DNA of 64,000 nucleotides, taken from the NCBI GenBank assembly GCA_019637195.1, contig JAHBWA010000023.1, positions 1 through 64,000 on the forward strand, in the 5' to 3' direction. The position numbers were made by a program, and so were the translations under genes. The notes under the pieces are model-generated. The model did no database searches. It was given only the letters and a program-made list of their open reading frames with translations, and was not told the DNA's origin. How positions within the stretch are numbered: position 1 is the first letter of the stretch; the number at the start of each line of letters is the position of its first letter. Positions 34,307-43,235 of this stretch are shown here, one piece after another. This stretch comes from Labilithrix sp. Its GTDB lineage: Bacteria > Myxococcota_A > Polyangia > Polyangiales > Polyangiaceae.

Positions 34307-35137
34307 TCACCACCCGCCTCGGCGCTCGCAACGCCGGCGTCGAATCGACGCGCACGCCGCAGAGACGACTTGTCTCGCCCCAGGGGCCGCCGCCCCGGCG
34401 TCACCGTCGATCGGGACGTCGAAGAGAAAGGTCATCCCGCCCTGCCGGCGTCGTTCGCAGCGGAGCTGCCCGCCGTGCGCCTCGACGAGCCCCTCGGCGA
34501 TCGCGATGTCGACGCCGCGCGACGCGTCCGCGAGCCCGGCCGCTCCCCCGTGCTCGCCCGCCGGGGCGCCCAGCCTCTCGTCGTCGACCGCGAACCACGC
34601 GCGATCTCCGCGGAGCTCGACGCGCAGCGTGACCGTTCCGCCCCGCGGCGTCGCGCGCACGGCGCTCGATCCCAGCCTGTCGAGGACCTGGACGATACGC
34701 CGGCGCGCGCAGCGGACGGTCGAGGCGCCGGTCACGGAGGCCACGATGCAGACACCTCGCTCGGCCGCGATCGGCTGGATGAGCGCGACGACCTCGTCGA
34801 CGATGCTGGCGACGCGCTCACACGCGAGGTCGAGCCCGAGCGCTCCCGCCTCGAGTCGCCCGACGTCGTTCAGATCGTCGACGACGCGCTCGATTCTCTT
34901 CGCGGCGCGCTGGATGAAGCCCAGCTTGCGGCGCTGATCGTCCCGCAGAGCTTCGTCGCGCGCGAGCGACGAAGCCGCCATCGTCACCGCGGCGAGCTGG
35001 GCCCGAACGTCATGGGCGACCGCGGACAAGAGCGCCGACCAGAGCGAGCGCTCGCGGCGCGCCTCGGCCTCGAGCCGCGCGCACCGCACGCGGGAGGACG
35101 TCGCTTCGCGGACGGGACGCACCTGCCTGGACCTCAT
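34307..35137 (-). CDS. Degenerate histidine kinase-like protein
   Basis: 276 residues; the long frame upstream of 35137 is antisense to the acyltransferase and is shadow. HisKA is intact around A-V-A-H-D-V-R-A-Q-L-A-A-V. The ATPase part is damaged: the N-box reads L-D-R-L-G-S-S-A where N-L-x-x-N-A is expected, G1 reads D-D-E-R-L-G for D-x-G-x-G, and G2 reads G-V-D-I-A-I-A. E-A-H-G-G and the final F-x-F-x-V-P remain. It may be a pseudokinase or phosphatase/scaffold for the adjacent receiver. Confidence 0.75.
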   Translation of the reverse strand: MRSRQVRPVREATSSRVRCARLEAEARRERSLWSALLSAVAHDVRAQLAAVTMAASSLARDEALRDDQRRKLGFIQRAAKRIERVVDDLNDVGRLEAGALGLDLACERVASIVDEVVALIQPIAAERGVCIVASVTGASTVRCARRRIVQVLDRLGSSAVRATPRGGTVTLRVELRGDRAWFAVDDERLGAPAGEHGGAAGLADASRGVDIAIAEGLVEAHGGQLRCERRRQGGMTFLFDVPIDGDAGAAAPGARQVVSAACASIRRRRCERRGGW

Positions 35138-35158
35138 CGAGCCGTCGATGTCCCCTCC

Positions 35159-35174
35159 AGCAATCCACCGGCCA
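35159..35174 (-). promoter_or_regulatory. Sigma-54-type promoter candidate for degenerate kinase operon
   Basis: The minus strand reads TGGCCGGTGGATTGCT with an intact TTGCT. The predicted leader is about 11 nt. Confidence 0.5.
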
Positions 35175-35197
35175 GGGGCGCCGAGCTGCGATCGCGG

Positions 35198-35213
35198 CGG
35201 CACGCGTCGTGCC
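35198..35213 (+). promoter_or_regulatory. Sigma-54-type promoter candidate for acyltransferase operon
   Basis: CGGCACGCGTCGTGCC: GGCAC, N5, GTGC. The -12 C is 14 nt before the ATG at 35226. Confidence 0.4.
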
Positions 35214-35225
35214 CGTCCCGACACC

Positions 35226-36512
35226 ATGATCGCTCCCGACGGGATACCGCTCGCGGCCGCGGACGCGGCTCGACTCCATATGAGCGCGAGGGAGAACCCG
35301 ATGCACATCACGGCCCTTTTGTCGCTCGACCGCGCGATCGCGCGCGAGGTGCTCGAGGCGCGCCTCGATTCGCGGTTGGCGCGGCACGCGCGCTTCCGCC
35401 AGCGCGTGGTCGAGGCGCGGCTGGGGCTCGGCATGCCACGCTGGCGCTTCGACCCGACGTTCGACGTCAGGCACCACGTGCATCGTATCGACGCAGCGCT
35501 GGTCCCGAGCTCGCGCTCGCTCGAAGAGCTGACGAGCGACGTGGCGAGCATACCGCTCACGCTCCGGCACCCGCTCTGGCGCGCTCACCTCATCGACGGC
35601 GCGGAGCCGGCGCTCGTCTTGACGATCCACCACGCGCTCGCGGACGGCGCCGCGCTGCTCGCGCTGCTCGATGAGCTCGTGGACGACGGGCACGGAGAGC
35701 AGCGCGAGCCGCCGGCCGCGCCGAGGACGCCCCCGTCGCGCGCACGACGGATCGCGGCGGGGGCGGTCGCGGCGAGCCGGCTCGCGCTCGCGCGACCGGA
35801 CCCGGCGACCCCGCTCCGCGGGCGCCTCGGGCCCGAGAAGCGCCTCGCGTTCTCCGCGCCGCTCCCGCTCGACGAGCTCCGCGCGCTGGCGCACGCGCTC
35901 GACACGACGGTGACCGGCGTCCTCCTCGCCGCCGTCGCCGGCGCGTGCCGGACCGAGGCCGCCGCGAGCGGACGCGACGAGCGGCTCGTGATCCACGCGC
36001 TCATGCCGGTCGACGCGCGCCGCGGCCCTGCCGGCGCGCTCGGCAATCGCTACGGGTCAGCGCTCGTCCCGCTGCCCATCGGCGCCGGCGACCTCGACGC
36101 GCGCGTCCACCGCGTCCGCGAGGCGGCGCGCGCGCTGCGCTCCAGCGACGCCGGGGCGGAGGCGGCCCGCCTCGCGGAGGCCGCCGGGGCGCTCTCCGGC
36201 TTCGTCGAGCGGCTCGGCGTCAGCCTGTTCTCGCGGAGGGCCAGCGTCACCGTGTCGAGCGTCCGCGGACCTCTGCGCGAGGTCCGCCTCTGCGGCGCCG
36301 CCGTGCGCGACGTCGTGGTGTGGGCGCCTGCGGCCGGGAGCATCGCGGTCAGCGTGACGCTCATGAGCTACGCCGGACGCGCGCGCATCGGTGTGGCGGT
36401 CGACGCCCAGACGATCGGGAGCGCGCGCCGGCTCGTCGACGAGCTCGAGCGCGAGCTCGCGCAGATCCGCGCTTTCGCTTCGGCGACGGCTGCGTACACT
36501 GCGATGCGGTGA
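35226..36512 (+). CDS. Wax ester synthase / diacylglycerol acyltransferase (WS/DGAT)
   Basis: 428 residues. The start gives M-I-A-P-D-G-I-P-L-A-A-A-D-A-A-R-L-H-M, equivalent to the family N-terminus. The catalytic H-H-x-x-x-D-G is H-H-A-L-A-D-G, and N-R-Y-G-S and S-V-R-G-P follow in the usual order. The enzyme makes triacylglycerol or wax esters from acyl-CoA; mycobacterial Tgs1, a DosR-regulon member, is in this family. The next gene, a lipase-like hydrolase, starts within its stop, so storage and mobilisation may be co-controlled. Confidence 0.87.
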   Translation: MIAPDGIPLAAADAARLHMSARENPMHITALLSLDRAIAREVLEARLDSRLARHARFRQRVVEARLGLGMPRWRFDPTFDVRHHVHRIDAALVPSSRSLEELTSDVASIPLTLRHPLWRAHLIDGAEPALVLTIHHALADGAALLALLDELVDDGHGEQREPPAAPRTPPSRARRIAAGAVAASRLALARPDPATPLRGRLGPEKRLAFSAPLPLDELRALAHALDTTVTGVLLAAVAGACRTEAAASGRDERLVIHALMPVDARRGPAGALGNRYGSALVPLPIGAGDLDARVHRVREAARALRSSDAGAEAARLAEAAGALSGFVERLGVSLFSRRASVTVSSVRGPLREVRLCGAAVRDVVVWAPAAGSIAVSVTLMSYAGRARIGVAVDAQTIGSARRLVDELERELAQIRAFASATAAYTAMR

Positions 36513-37369
36513 AGCCGGTACTCCTCCCCCTCGCCGAGCGCCTCGGCCGTGAAGCCCTCCGCCGCCGCGGGATCTCGAGCAGCCTCGTCGACACGACGCT
36601 CGGCCCGATCCACACGTACGACGCGCCCGGACGAGGGAACCTGCCCGCCACCGTCGTCCTCCACGGCCTCGGCTCGGCGGCGACACCGTTCGGTCAGGTC
36701 CTCGCGCACCTGCACCGTCACGTGCGGCGGATCGTAGCGCCCGACTACCCGGGGCACGGCTTCAGCGACGGCGCCCGCGAGAAGCTCACCCCCGGGAAGC
36801 TCTTCGAGTCCGTGTCGACGGCGCTCGACGCGACGCTGACGGAGCCGGCGGTCGTCGTCGGCAACTCGCTCGGTGGCGCCCTCGCGCTCCGCTACGCGCT
36901 CGCGCGGCCGGCGCAGGTCCGCGCCCTGGTGCTCGTCTCGCCCGCCGGCGCGCGGTCCTCGGACGAGGAGTGGGCCGCGATCCGCACGGCGTTCGCCGTC
37001 ACCTCGCGCGCGCAGGCGCGGACGTTCCTCGAGCGCCTCTACCACCGGCCGCCGTGGTTCTTGCCGCTGCTCCTCCACGAGTTCCCGGAGACGCTCGGGC
37101 GGCGCGCCGTCCGCGAGCTGCTCGAGAGCGCGAGCAACGACGACGCGCCGACCCCCGACGAGCTCGCGGCGCTGAAGATGCCGATCCTGTTCGTCTGGGG
37201 GCGCTCCGAGCGCCTCCTGCCGAGCACCCACCTAGACTACTTCTCGCGCCACCTGCCGAAGCACGCGGTGATCGAGCAGCCCGAGGGCTTCGGTCACTGC
37301 CCGCACTTCGACGCGCCGCTCGTCCTCGCCCGACGCATCGTCTCCTTCGCGCGCACGCTCGCCGGGTAG
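36509..37369 (+). CDS. Alpha/beta hydrolase (lipase/esterase-like)
   Basis: 286 residues from a GTG overlapping the acyltransferase stop (GTGA). V-V-L-H-G-L-G-S provides the oxyanion hole, G-N-S-L-G-G the nucleophile serine, and G-F-G-H-C-P-H-F the histidine, with an acid expected in W-G-R-S-E-R-L-L-P. A cap lies between. It is probably an esterase or monoacylglycerol lipase acting with WS/DGAT. Confidence 0.82.
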   Translation: MKPVLLPLAERLGREALRRRGISSSLVDTTLGPIHTYDAPGRGNLPATVVLHGLGSAATPFGQVLAHLHRHVRRIVAPDYPGHGFSDGAREKLTPGKLFESVSTALDATLTEPAVVVGNSLGGALALRYALARPAQVRALVLVSPAGARSSDEEWAAIRTAFAVTSRAQARTFLERLYHRPPWFLPLLLHEFPETLGRRAVRELLESASNDDAPTPDELAALKMPILFVWGRSERLLPSTHLDYFSRHLPKHAVIEQPEGFGHCPHFDAPLVLARRIVSFARTLAG

Positions 37370-37397
37370 CGTCCTCGCTCGCAAACGCTTCGCCGCG

Positions 37398-37412
37398 ACG
37401 CAAGACCTGCGC
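37398..37412. promoter_or_regulatory. Candidate activator palindrome (RYGCA-N5-TGCGC)
   Basis: ACGCAAGACCTGCGC, centred about 99 bp upstream of the predicted start of the oxidase transcript. Confidence 0.45.
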
Positions 37413-37477
37413 GCCGGCGAGCGCCGGTCCACGCCGTCCACGCGCCGCGCGCTGCAGCGAACGCGCGATCTCGCGCG

Positions 37478-37493
37478 TGGAACGGCGCTTGCG
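37478..37493 (+). promoter_or_regulatory. Sigma-54-type promoter candidate for cbb3 oxidase operon
   Basis: TGGAACGGCGCTTGCG, one mismatch in TGGCAC and an intact TTGC. The -12 C is 17 nt before the ATG at 37509. It overlaps a perfect hairpin GGCGCTT-gcg-AAGCGCC (37484-37500). Confidence 0.45.
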
Positions 37494-37508
37494 AAGCGCC
37501 ACCGCGGG

Positions 37509-39950
37509 ATGACCGCTCCAGCACGCGCCGCCGCGACGTCGATCTCCACGTGCCTGCATTGCGGCACGCCGCTCTCTGCCTCCGACGTCGACGGCTTCTG
37601 CTGCATCGGGTGCGCGGAGGTCCATCGCCTCGTGGCGGAGGCCGGGCTCGGTCGCTTCTACGATCTCGGCGGCGGCGACGGCCACCCCGTGGTGCGCTCG
37701 GAGTCGGATCGCAAGTGGCTCGAGCCGCTCGTCGCTCGCCTCGAGGCGAACGACGGTCTCGAGACGATCGCCCTCGACGTCCAGGGCGTGCACTGCGCCG
37801 CCTGCGTCTGGTTGATCGAGCGTCTGTTCGCGCGGAGCCCCGGCGCCGGCCGGGTGATCGTGAACCCCGCGGTCGGCACGGTCGAGCTCACCGTCGCGCG
37901 CTCGTTCCCGCTCGCGCGCTTCGTCGAAGACGTCGAGGCCTTCGGCTATCGCCTCGGCCCGCCGCTCAAGGAGGCGGCGACGCGTCCGAGCGACCTCGTC
38001 TGGCGCATGGGCGTCTGCATCGCGATCGCGATGAACACGATGATCTTCGGGTTCGCGATCTACTGCGGACTGTCGAGCGGGCCGGTCTACCGCCTCTTCC
38101 ACGCGCTCGACTTCGGGCTCTCGCTCGTCAGCGTGCTCGTCGGTGGGACCGTCTTCTTCCGGTCCGCTTGGCTCGCGCTCCGGCGACGCGTGCTCCACCT
38201 CGACCTGCCGATCGCCCTCGGCATCGCGCTGGTCTTCGCGAGCTCCGCCTACACCTACGCGACGCGCGGGGGCACGACCTCCTACTTCGACACGCTCAAC
38301 GTATTCATCGCGCTCATGCTCGTGGGGCGCTTCCTCCAGGAGCGCGTGCTCGCCAAGAACCGCGCGCTGCTCCTCGCCGCCGACGGCGCCGAGGGCCTCT
38401 ACACGCGGCGGGTCGCGAAGGACGGCGCCGTCGCGCTCGTCCGCTGCACCGAGCTCTCCCTCGGCGACGTCGTGCTCGCCGGGCGCGGCGACGTGGTCCC
38501 GACGGACGCGACGCTCGAGGAGACCGAGCCCGCGCTCTTCTCGCTCGACTGGATCTCCGGCGAGAGCGCGCCGCGCACCTTCGCGCCCGGCTCGGTCGTC
38601 CCGGCCGGCGCCTTCTCGCAGGGTCCGCGCGCGGTGCGCCTCCGCGCGCTCGCCGACTTCGACGGCAGCGCGCTCGTCCGGCTCCTCCGGACTTCGAACC
38701 GACGCGACGACGACTCCGCGCGCGCGACGTCCTGGCACACGCGGCTGACCGCGTTCTACGTCGCGGGCGTCCTCGCGACGGCGGCGCTCGCCTTCGGCGG
38801 CTGGCTCGCCGGCACCGGCGACGTCCCGCGCACGCTCGACGTCGTCGCGGCCGTGCTCATCGTGACCTGCCCATGCGCGTTCGGCATCGCGACGCCGCTC
38901 GCCTACGAGCTGGCCCAGGCCGGCCTCCGTCGTGTCGGCCTCTTCGTCCGCACGCCCGGCTTCCTCGACCGCGCCGCCGAGATCAGTCGCGTTGTCTTCG
39001 ACAAGACGGGCACGCTCACGACCGGCAAGCTCGTCGTCGAGAACCCGCGCGCGCTCGACGCGCTCGAGCCTGCCGACTACGCGCGCCTCTTCGCCCTCGC
39101 GGTCCGGAGCTCGCACCCGAAGAGCCAGGCGATCTGCCGCGCCATCGACGCGCGCGGCGCGCCGGCGTTCGCCGACGCCGACGTCCGCGAGCTCACCGGC
39201 AAGGGGCTCGAGCTACGCGAGGGCGAGCGCCTCTTCCGGCTGGGGGCGAGCGCCTGGGCCGTCGCGCCCGCGACGACGCCGGCGCTCGACCAGGTCCGAT
39301 CGCCGAACGTCCTCTTCACCCGCGACGGCGAGGTGCTCACGTCGTTCGTCGTCGGCGAGGAGCTCCGCGCCGACGCCGCCGTCGAGATCCGCGCGCTCCA
39401 GCGCGCCGGCTACGAGACGTTCATCCTCTCGGGCGACCGGCCGGAGGCCACGACCGCGATGGCGCGCGCGGCGGGCATCGCCGAGGAGAACGCGTTCGGC
39501 GGTCGGAGCCCCGAGGGCAAGGCCGCGTGGCTCGCCGAGCGCCGAGACCGAAAGACGCTCTTCGTCGGCGACGGGATCAACGACAGCCTCGTCGCCGACG
39601 AGGCCCACTGCGCCGGCACGCCCGCCATCGACCGACCGTTCATGGCGTCGCGCTGCGACTTCTACTTCGTCGCGCCCGGCCTCGGCCCGATCCGCGAGGC
39701 GCTCGCCACGTCGCACCTCCTCGCGCGCGTCGTGCGCCGGAACCTGCTCGTCGCGCTCTTCTACAACGCGATCACCGTATCGCTCGCGCTCGCCGGCCAC
39801 ATGACGCCGCTGCTCTGCGCGGTGCTGATGCCGGTGAGCTCGCTCTCGACGGTGCTCGCGACCACCGCGCAGCTCTCGCTCGCCCGCTCGCGGCGAGAGC
39901 GCGGTGGCGAAGCGGGCCCAGGCAGCCGGAGGTCCCCGTGGAGATCCTGA
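37509..39950 (+). CDS. ccoI: Copper-transporting P-type ATPase for cbb3 oxidase assembly
   Basis: 813 residues. An N-terminal cysteine cluster (C-L-H-C-G ... C-C-I-G-C-A-E-V-H) and an HMA domain with H-C-A-A-C-V-W precede eight membrane helices with the C-P-C motif. Catalytic D-K-T-G-T-L-T, H-P-K-S (the HP locus), G-D-G-I-N-D-S and I-S-G-E-S are intact. It supplies copper for the binuclear centre of cbb3 oxidase and is the first gene of the operon. The start has no clear ribosome-binding site, in line with a very short predicted leader. Confidence 0.92.
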   Translation: MTAPARAAATSISTCLHCGTPLSASDVDGFCCIGCAEVHRLVAEAGLGRFYDLGGGDGHPVVRSESDRKWLEPLVARLEANDGLETIALDVQGVHCAACVWLIERLFARSPGAGRVIVNPAVGTVELTVARSFPLARFVEDVEAFGYRLGPPLKEAATRPSDLVWRMGVCIAIAMNTMIFGFAIYCGLSSGPVYRLFHALDFGLSLVSVLVGGTVFFRSAWLALRRRVLHLDLPIALGIALVFASSAYTYATRGGTTSYFDTLNVFIALMLVGRFLQERVLAKNRALLLAADGAEGLYTRRVAKDGAVALVRCTELSLGDVVLAGRGDVVPTDATLEETEPALFSLDWISGESAPRTFAPGSVVPAGAFSQGPRAVRLRALADFDGSALVRLLRTSNRRDDDSARATSWHTRLTAFYVAGVLATAALAFGGWLAGTGDVPRTLDVVAAVLIVTCPCAFGIATPLAYELAQAGLRRVGLFVRTPGFLDRAAEISRVVFDKTGTLTTGKLVVENPRALDALEPADYARLFALAVRSSHPKSQAICRAIDARGAPAFADADVRELTGKGLELREGERLFRLGASAWAVAPATTPALDQVRSPNVLFTRDGEVLTSFVVGEELRADAAVEIRALQRAGYETFILSGDRPEATTAMARAAGIAEENAFGGRSPEGKAAWLAERRDRKTLFVGDGINDSLVADEAHCAGTPAIDRPFMASRCDFYFVAPGLGPIREALATSHLLARVVRRNLLVALFYNAITVSLALAGHMTPLLCAVLMPVSSLSTVLATTAQLSLARSRRERGGEAGPGSRRSPWRS

Positions 39951-40096
39951 TCATGCAGGTGTTCGTGAGCCTGCTCCTCGTCGTCGGCTCCGTCCTCTTG
40001 TTCCTGTTCACCGCGCGCCAGCGTGACTTCGAGCACGCCGACCGCCTCGCGCTCTTGCCGATCGATTCCGAAGAAGAAAGCAGCGAAGAGAAATGA
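39938..40096 (+). CDS. ccoS: cbb3 oxidase maturation protein CcoS
   Basis: 52 residues from a GTG preceded by GGAGG; it overlaps the end of ccoI by 13 bases. One membrane helix (F-V-S-L-L-L-V-V-G-S-V-L-L-F-L-F), then A-R-Q-R-D-F-E-H-A-D-R-L-A-L-L-P-I, with an acidic end. CcoS is needed for cofactor insertion into the oxidase. The stop overlaps the ccoN-ccoO ATG. Confidence 0.85.
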   Translation: MEILIMQVFVSLLLVVGSVLLFLFTARQRDFEHADRLALLPIDSEEESSEEK

Positions 40097-42453
40097 CCTC
40101 GAGAACCTCCGACTCCGCGCCGCCGCTCCGGACGCAGCGCATCGAATACGACGACGCGACGCCCATGCGCTTCATGGCCGCGTCGGTGCTGTGGGGCATC
40201 GTCGGGATGCTCGTCGGCGTCGTCGTCGCACTCCAGCTCGCCTGGGCGCCCGCGAACGTCCACGCGACGCTCGGCTTCGGCCGCCTGCGTCCGCTCCACA
40301 CGAACGCGGTGATCTTCGCGTTCGTCGGCAACATGATCTTCGCCGGGATCTACCACTCGACCCAGCGCCTCTTGAAGGCGCGGACCGCGAGCGACCTGCT
40401 CTCGAAGATCCATTTCTGGGGCTGGCAGCTCATCATCGTCTCCGCCGTCGTGACGCTCCCGCTCGGCCTGACGCAGGGCAAGGAGTACGCGGAGCTCGAG
40501 TGGCCCATCGACGTCGCCATCACGCTCGTCTGGGTGCTCTTCGCGATCAACTTCTTCTGGACGATCGCGCGGCGAAACGAGAAGCACCTGTACGTCGCCA
40601 TCTGGTTCTACATCGCCACGATCGTCACCGTCGCGATCCTCCACGTCGTCAACTCGCTCGCCATCCCGGTCATCGGCGGGACGCTCAAGAGCTACTCGGT
40701 CTACGGCGGCGCGCAGGACGCGCTGGTCCAGTGGTGGTACGGGCACAACGCCGTCGCGTTCTTCCTGACGACGCCGGTGCTGGGCATCATGTACTACTAC
40801 CTGCCGAAGGCGGCGGGGCGCCCGGTCTACAGCTACCGGCTCAGCATCATCCACTTCTGGGCGCTGATCTTCGTCTACATCTGGGCGGGCCCGCACCACC
40901 TGCTCAACACCGCGCTGCCCGATTGGGCGCAGACGCTCGGGATGATCTTCAGCTTGATGCTGTGGGCGCCGAGCTGGGGCGGCATGCTGAACGGCCTGCT
41001 CACGCTGCGCGGCGGCTGGTCGAAGGTCCGCGAGGATCCGGTGCTCAAGTTCCTGGCCGCCGGCGTGACCTTCTACGGCATGGCGACCTTCGAGGGGCCG
41101 CTGCTCTCCATCAAGAGCGTCTCCGGGCTCGCGCACTACACGGACTGGATCATCGGCCACGTCCACTCCGGCGCGCTCGGCTGGAACGGCTTCATGGCCG
41201 CCGGGATGTTCTACTTCCTCGTGCCGCGCCTCGCGGGGCGCCCGCTCTACTCGCGCCGCCTCGCCGACCTGCACTTCTGGATCGGGACCTTCGGGATCCT
41301 CCTCTACATGGTCGCGATGTGGGTGAGCGGCGTGAACCAGGGCCTGATGTGGCGCGCCCTGAGCCCGGACGGCTCGCTGATGTACCCCACGTTCGTCGAG
41401 ACGCTCATCGCGATCCGGCCGATGTACTGGATGCGCCTCATCGGCGGCTCGATGTACCTGCTCGGCATGGTGATGATGGGGTACAACCTCGTCCGCACCG
41501 GCCTGACGGCCAAGGTCGTCACGACCACGGTCGACGTCGTCCCGCTCGCGCCCGCGCCCGAGGTGCCGTGGCGCGACGTGATCTTCTCTCGGCCGATCGT
41601 CGTCACCGTCGTAGTGATGGGCCTCGCCGGCGCCGGCATGGCGTCGAACGCCTTCGCGAGCCCCTTCTTCCTGATCGTCGCGTTCGTCATCGCGCTCTTC
41701 GGCGTGCTGGCGATCCAGCACGCTCGGAAGGCCGGGGGCGCGCCGTTTCATCGCATCCTCGAGGGGCGCGCGCTCCTCTTCACGGTGCTCGCCGGGCTGG
41801 CCGTGCTGGCCGGAGGCGTCGCGGAGATCGTCCCAGCGCTCGTCGTGAAGCCGGTCGAGGCCGCCGACGCGAAGCCCTACCGCGCGCTCGAGCTCGAGGG
41901 CCGCGACGTGTACGTCGCGGAGGGTTGCTACACCTGCCACTCGCAGATGATCCGGCCGATGCGCTTCGAGACGGTGCGCTACGGCGACCCGTCGACGCTC
42001 GCCGACTCGGCCTACGACCACCCCTTCCAGTGGGGCAGCAAGCGCACCGGCCCCGATCTCGCGCGCGAGGGCGGCAAGTACCCCCACCTCTGGCACTACC
42101 GGCACCTCGTCGATCCGCGCGCGATCACCGAGGGCTCGAACATGCCGCCGTACGCGCACCTCGCAGACGCGCGGCTCGACCTCGCGCGGACGGGCGACAA
42201 GATGCACGCGCTCTCGAAGGTGGGCGTCCCGTACACGGACGACGAGATGCGCGCCGCCGAGGCGGACGCGCGGGCGCAGGCCGAGGCGATCGTCGCCGAG
42301 CTCGCCAAGGACGGCGCCGAGGTCGATCCCGACACGCAGATGGTCGCGGTCATCGCCTACCTGCAACGGCTCGGGAAGCAGCCCGAGCCGAGCAAGGGCG
42401 CCGCCGAGGGCGTCTCGATGCAGGAACCCAGCACGAAGGAGACCACCAAATGA
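40093..42453 (+). CDS. ccoNO: Fused cbb3 oxidase subunits I and II (CcoN-CcoO)
   Basis: 786 residues. Residues 1-480 are the 12-helix heme-copper oxidase subunit with histidine ligands in L-H-T-N-A, W-W-Y-G-H-N-A-V, G-P-H-H-L and H-V-H-S-G. After a hinge around 480-500 come two further helices and a CcoO-type cytochrome c domain with C-Y-T-C-H-S-Q-M-I-R-P and M-P-P-Y. Fused CcoN-CcoO is known in some bacteria but is the exception. High-affinity terminal oxidase that works at low oxygen. Confidence 0.92.
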   Translation: MTSRTSDSAPPLRTQRIEYDDATPMRFMAASVLWGIVGMLVGVVVALQLAWAPANVHATLGFGRLRPLHTNAVIFAFVGNMIFAGIYHSTQRLLKARTASDLLSKIHFWGWQLIIVSAVVTLPLGLTQGKEYAELEWPIDVAITLVWVLFAINFFWTIARRNEKHLYVAIWFYIATIVTVAILHVVNSLAIPVIGGTLKSYSVYGGAQDALVQWWYGHNAVAFFLTTPVLGIMYYYLPKAAGRPVYSYRLSIIHFWALIFVYIWAGPHHLLNTALPDWAQTLGMIFSLMLWAPSWGGMLNGLLTLRGGWSKVREDPVLKFLAAGVTFYGMATFEGPLLSIKSVSGLAHYTDWIIGHVHSGALGWNGFMAAGMFYFLVPRLAGRPLYSRRLADLHFWIGTFGILLYMVAMWVSGVNQGLMWRALSPDGSLMYPTFVETLIAIRPMYWMRLIGGSMYLLGMVMMGYNLVRTGLTAKVVTTTVDVVPLAPAPEVPWRDVIFSRPIVVTVVVMGLAGAGMASNAFASPFFLIVAFVIALFGVLAIQHARKAGGAPFHRILEGRALLFTVLAGLAVLAGGVAEIVPALVVKPVEAADAKPYRALELEGRDVYVAEGCYTCHSQMIRPMRFETVRYGDPSTLADSAYDHPFQWGSKRTGPDLAREGGKYPHLWHYRHLVDPRAITEGSNMPPYAHLADARLDLARTGDKMHALSKVGVPYTDDEMRAAEADARAQAEAIVAELAKDGAEVDPDTQMVAVIAYLQRLGKQPEPSKGAAEGVSMQEPSTKETTK

Positions 42454-42632
42454 AGTCCGAGCTGCTCGCGCGGAGCCCGCTGCTCATCCTGCCGCTGGGC
42501 GCGCTCTTCCTGTTCCTCGTCGTGTTCCTCACCGTGCTCTTCGTGACGATGAAGCGAAGGGCCCCAGCGTACGACCCCGTCGCGCGGCTGCCGTTCGAAG
42601 AGGACGAGCGCGAGAGCGGAGAACCGTCATGA
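42450..42632 (+). CDS. ccoQ: cbb3 oxidase small subunit CcoQ-like
   Basis: 60 residues with one long membrane helix and an acidic C-terminus, overlapping its neighbours by four bases on each side. Position and topology fit CcoQ, though the sequence is too short for firm assignment. Confidence 0.7.
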   Translation: MKSELLARSPLLILPLGALFLFLVVFLTVLFVTMKRRAPAYDPVARLPFEEDERESGEPS

Positions 42633-43222
42633 AATCGCCCGACAAGTCCGAGAGCTCCGAGTCCGTCGACCGCGTCATCCACGAGATCGACGGCATCCAG
42701 GAGTACGACAACAAGCTGCCGAACTGGTGGCTCTACACGCTCTACGGAGCGATCGTGTTCGGGGTCGGCTACTGGTACTGGTACCAGAACGCGGGCATCG
42801 GGCAGTCGCCGCTCGAGGCCTACCAGGCTGAGATGGACCGCGCCGGCGCGGAGCAGGCGATGGCGATCACCGTCGGCGACGCCACGCCCGAGGCCCTCAC
42901 CGCGCTGTCGAAGGACCCAAGCGCGGTAGCGCTCGGCAAGCAGGTGTTCGCCTCGACGTGCGCCGCGTGCCACCGCGCCGACGGCGGCGGGAGCGTCGGC
43001 CCCAACCTCACCGACGACTTCTGGCTCCACGGGAGCGCGCCGGACAAGATCTTCCGCACGATCGCGAGCGGCGTCCCCGACAAGGGCATGCCCGCCTGGC
43101 AGCCGCAGCTGGGCGCGCTGAAGACGCAGGCCGTCACGGCCTACGTGCTCGGCCTCGTCGGCACCAACGTCGCCGGCGGCAAGAGCCCACAAGGAGAGCG
43201 CGAGCCCATCTCGGCGCGCTGA
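42629..43222 (+). CDS. ccoP: cbb3 oxidase subunit III, monoheme CcoP
   Basis: 197 residues. I-H-E-I-D-G-I-Q-E-Y-D-N-K-L-P-N-W-W is the CcoP N-terminal signature, followed by one membrane helix and a single cytochrome c domain (C-A-A-C-H, G-P-N-L-T-D, G-M-P-A-W). Most CcoP proteins carry two hemes; only one is present here, with no sign of a truncated second domain. Confidence 0.88.
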   Translation: MKSPDKSESSESVDRVIHEIDGIQEYDNKLPNWWLYTLYGAIVFGVGYWYWYQNAGIGQSPLEAYQAEMDRAGAEQAMAITVGDATPEALTALSKDPSAVALGKQVFASTCAACHRADGGGSVGPNLTDDFWLHGSAPDKIFRTIASGVPDKGMPAWQPQLGALKTQAVTAYVLGLVGTNVAGGKSPQGEREPISAR

Positions 43223-43235
43223 CCACGAGCCAGCC

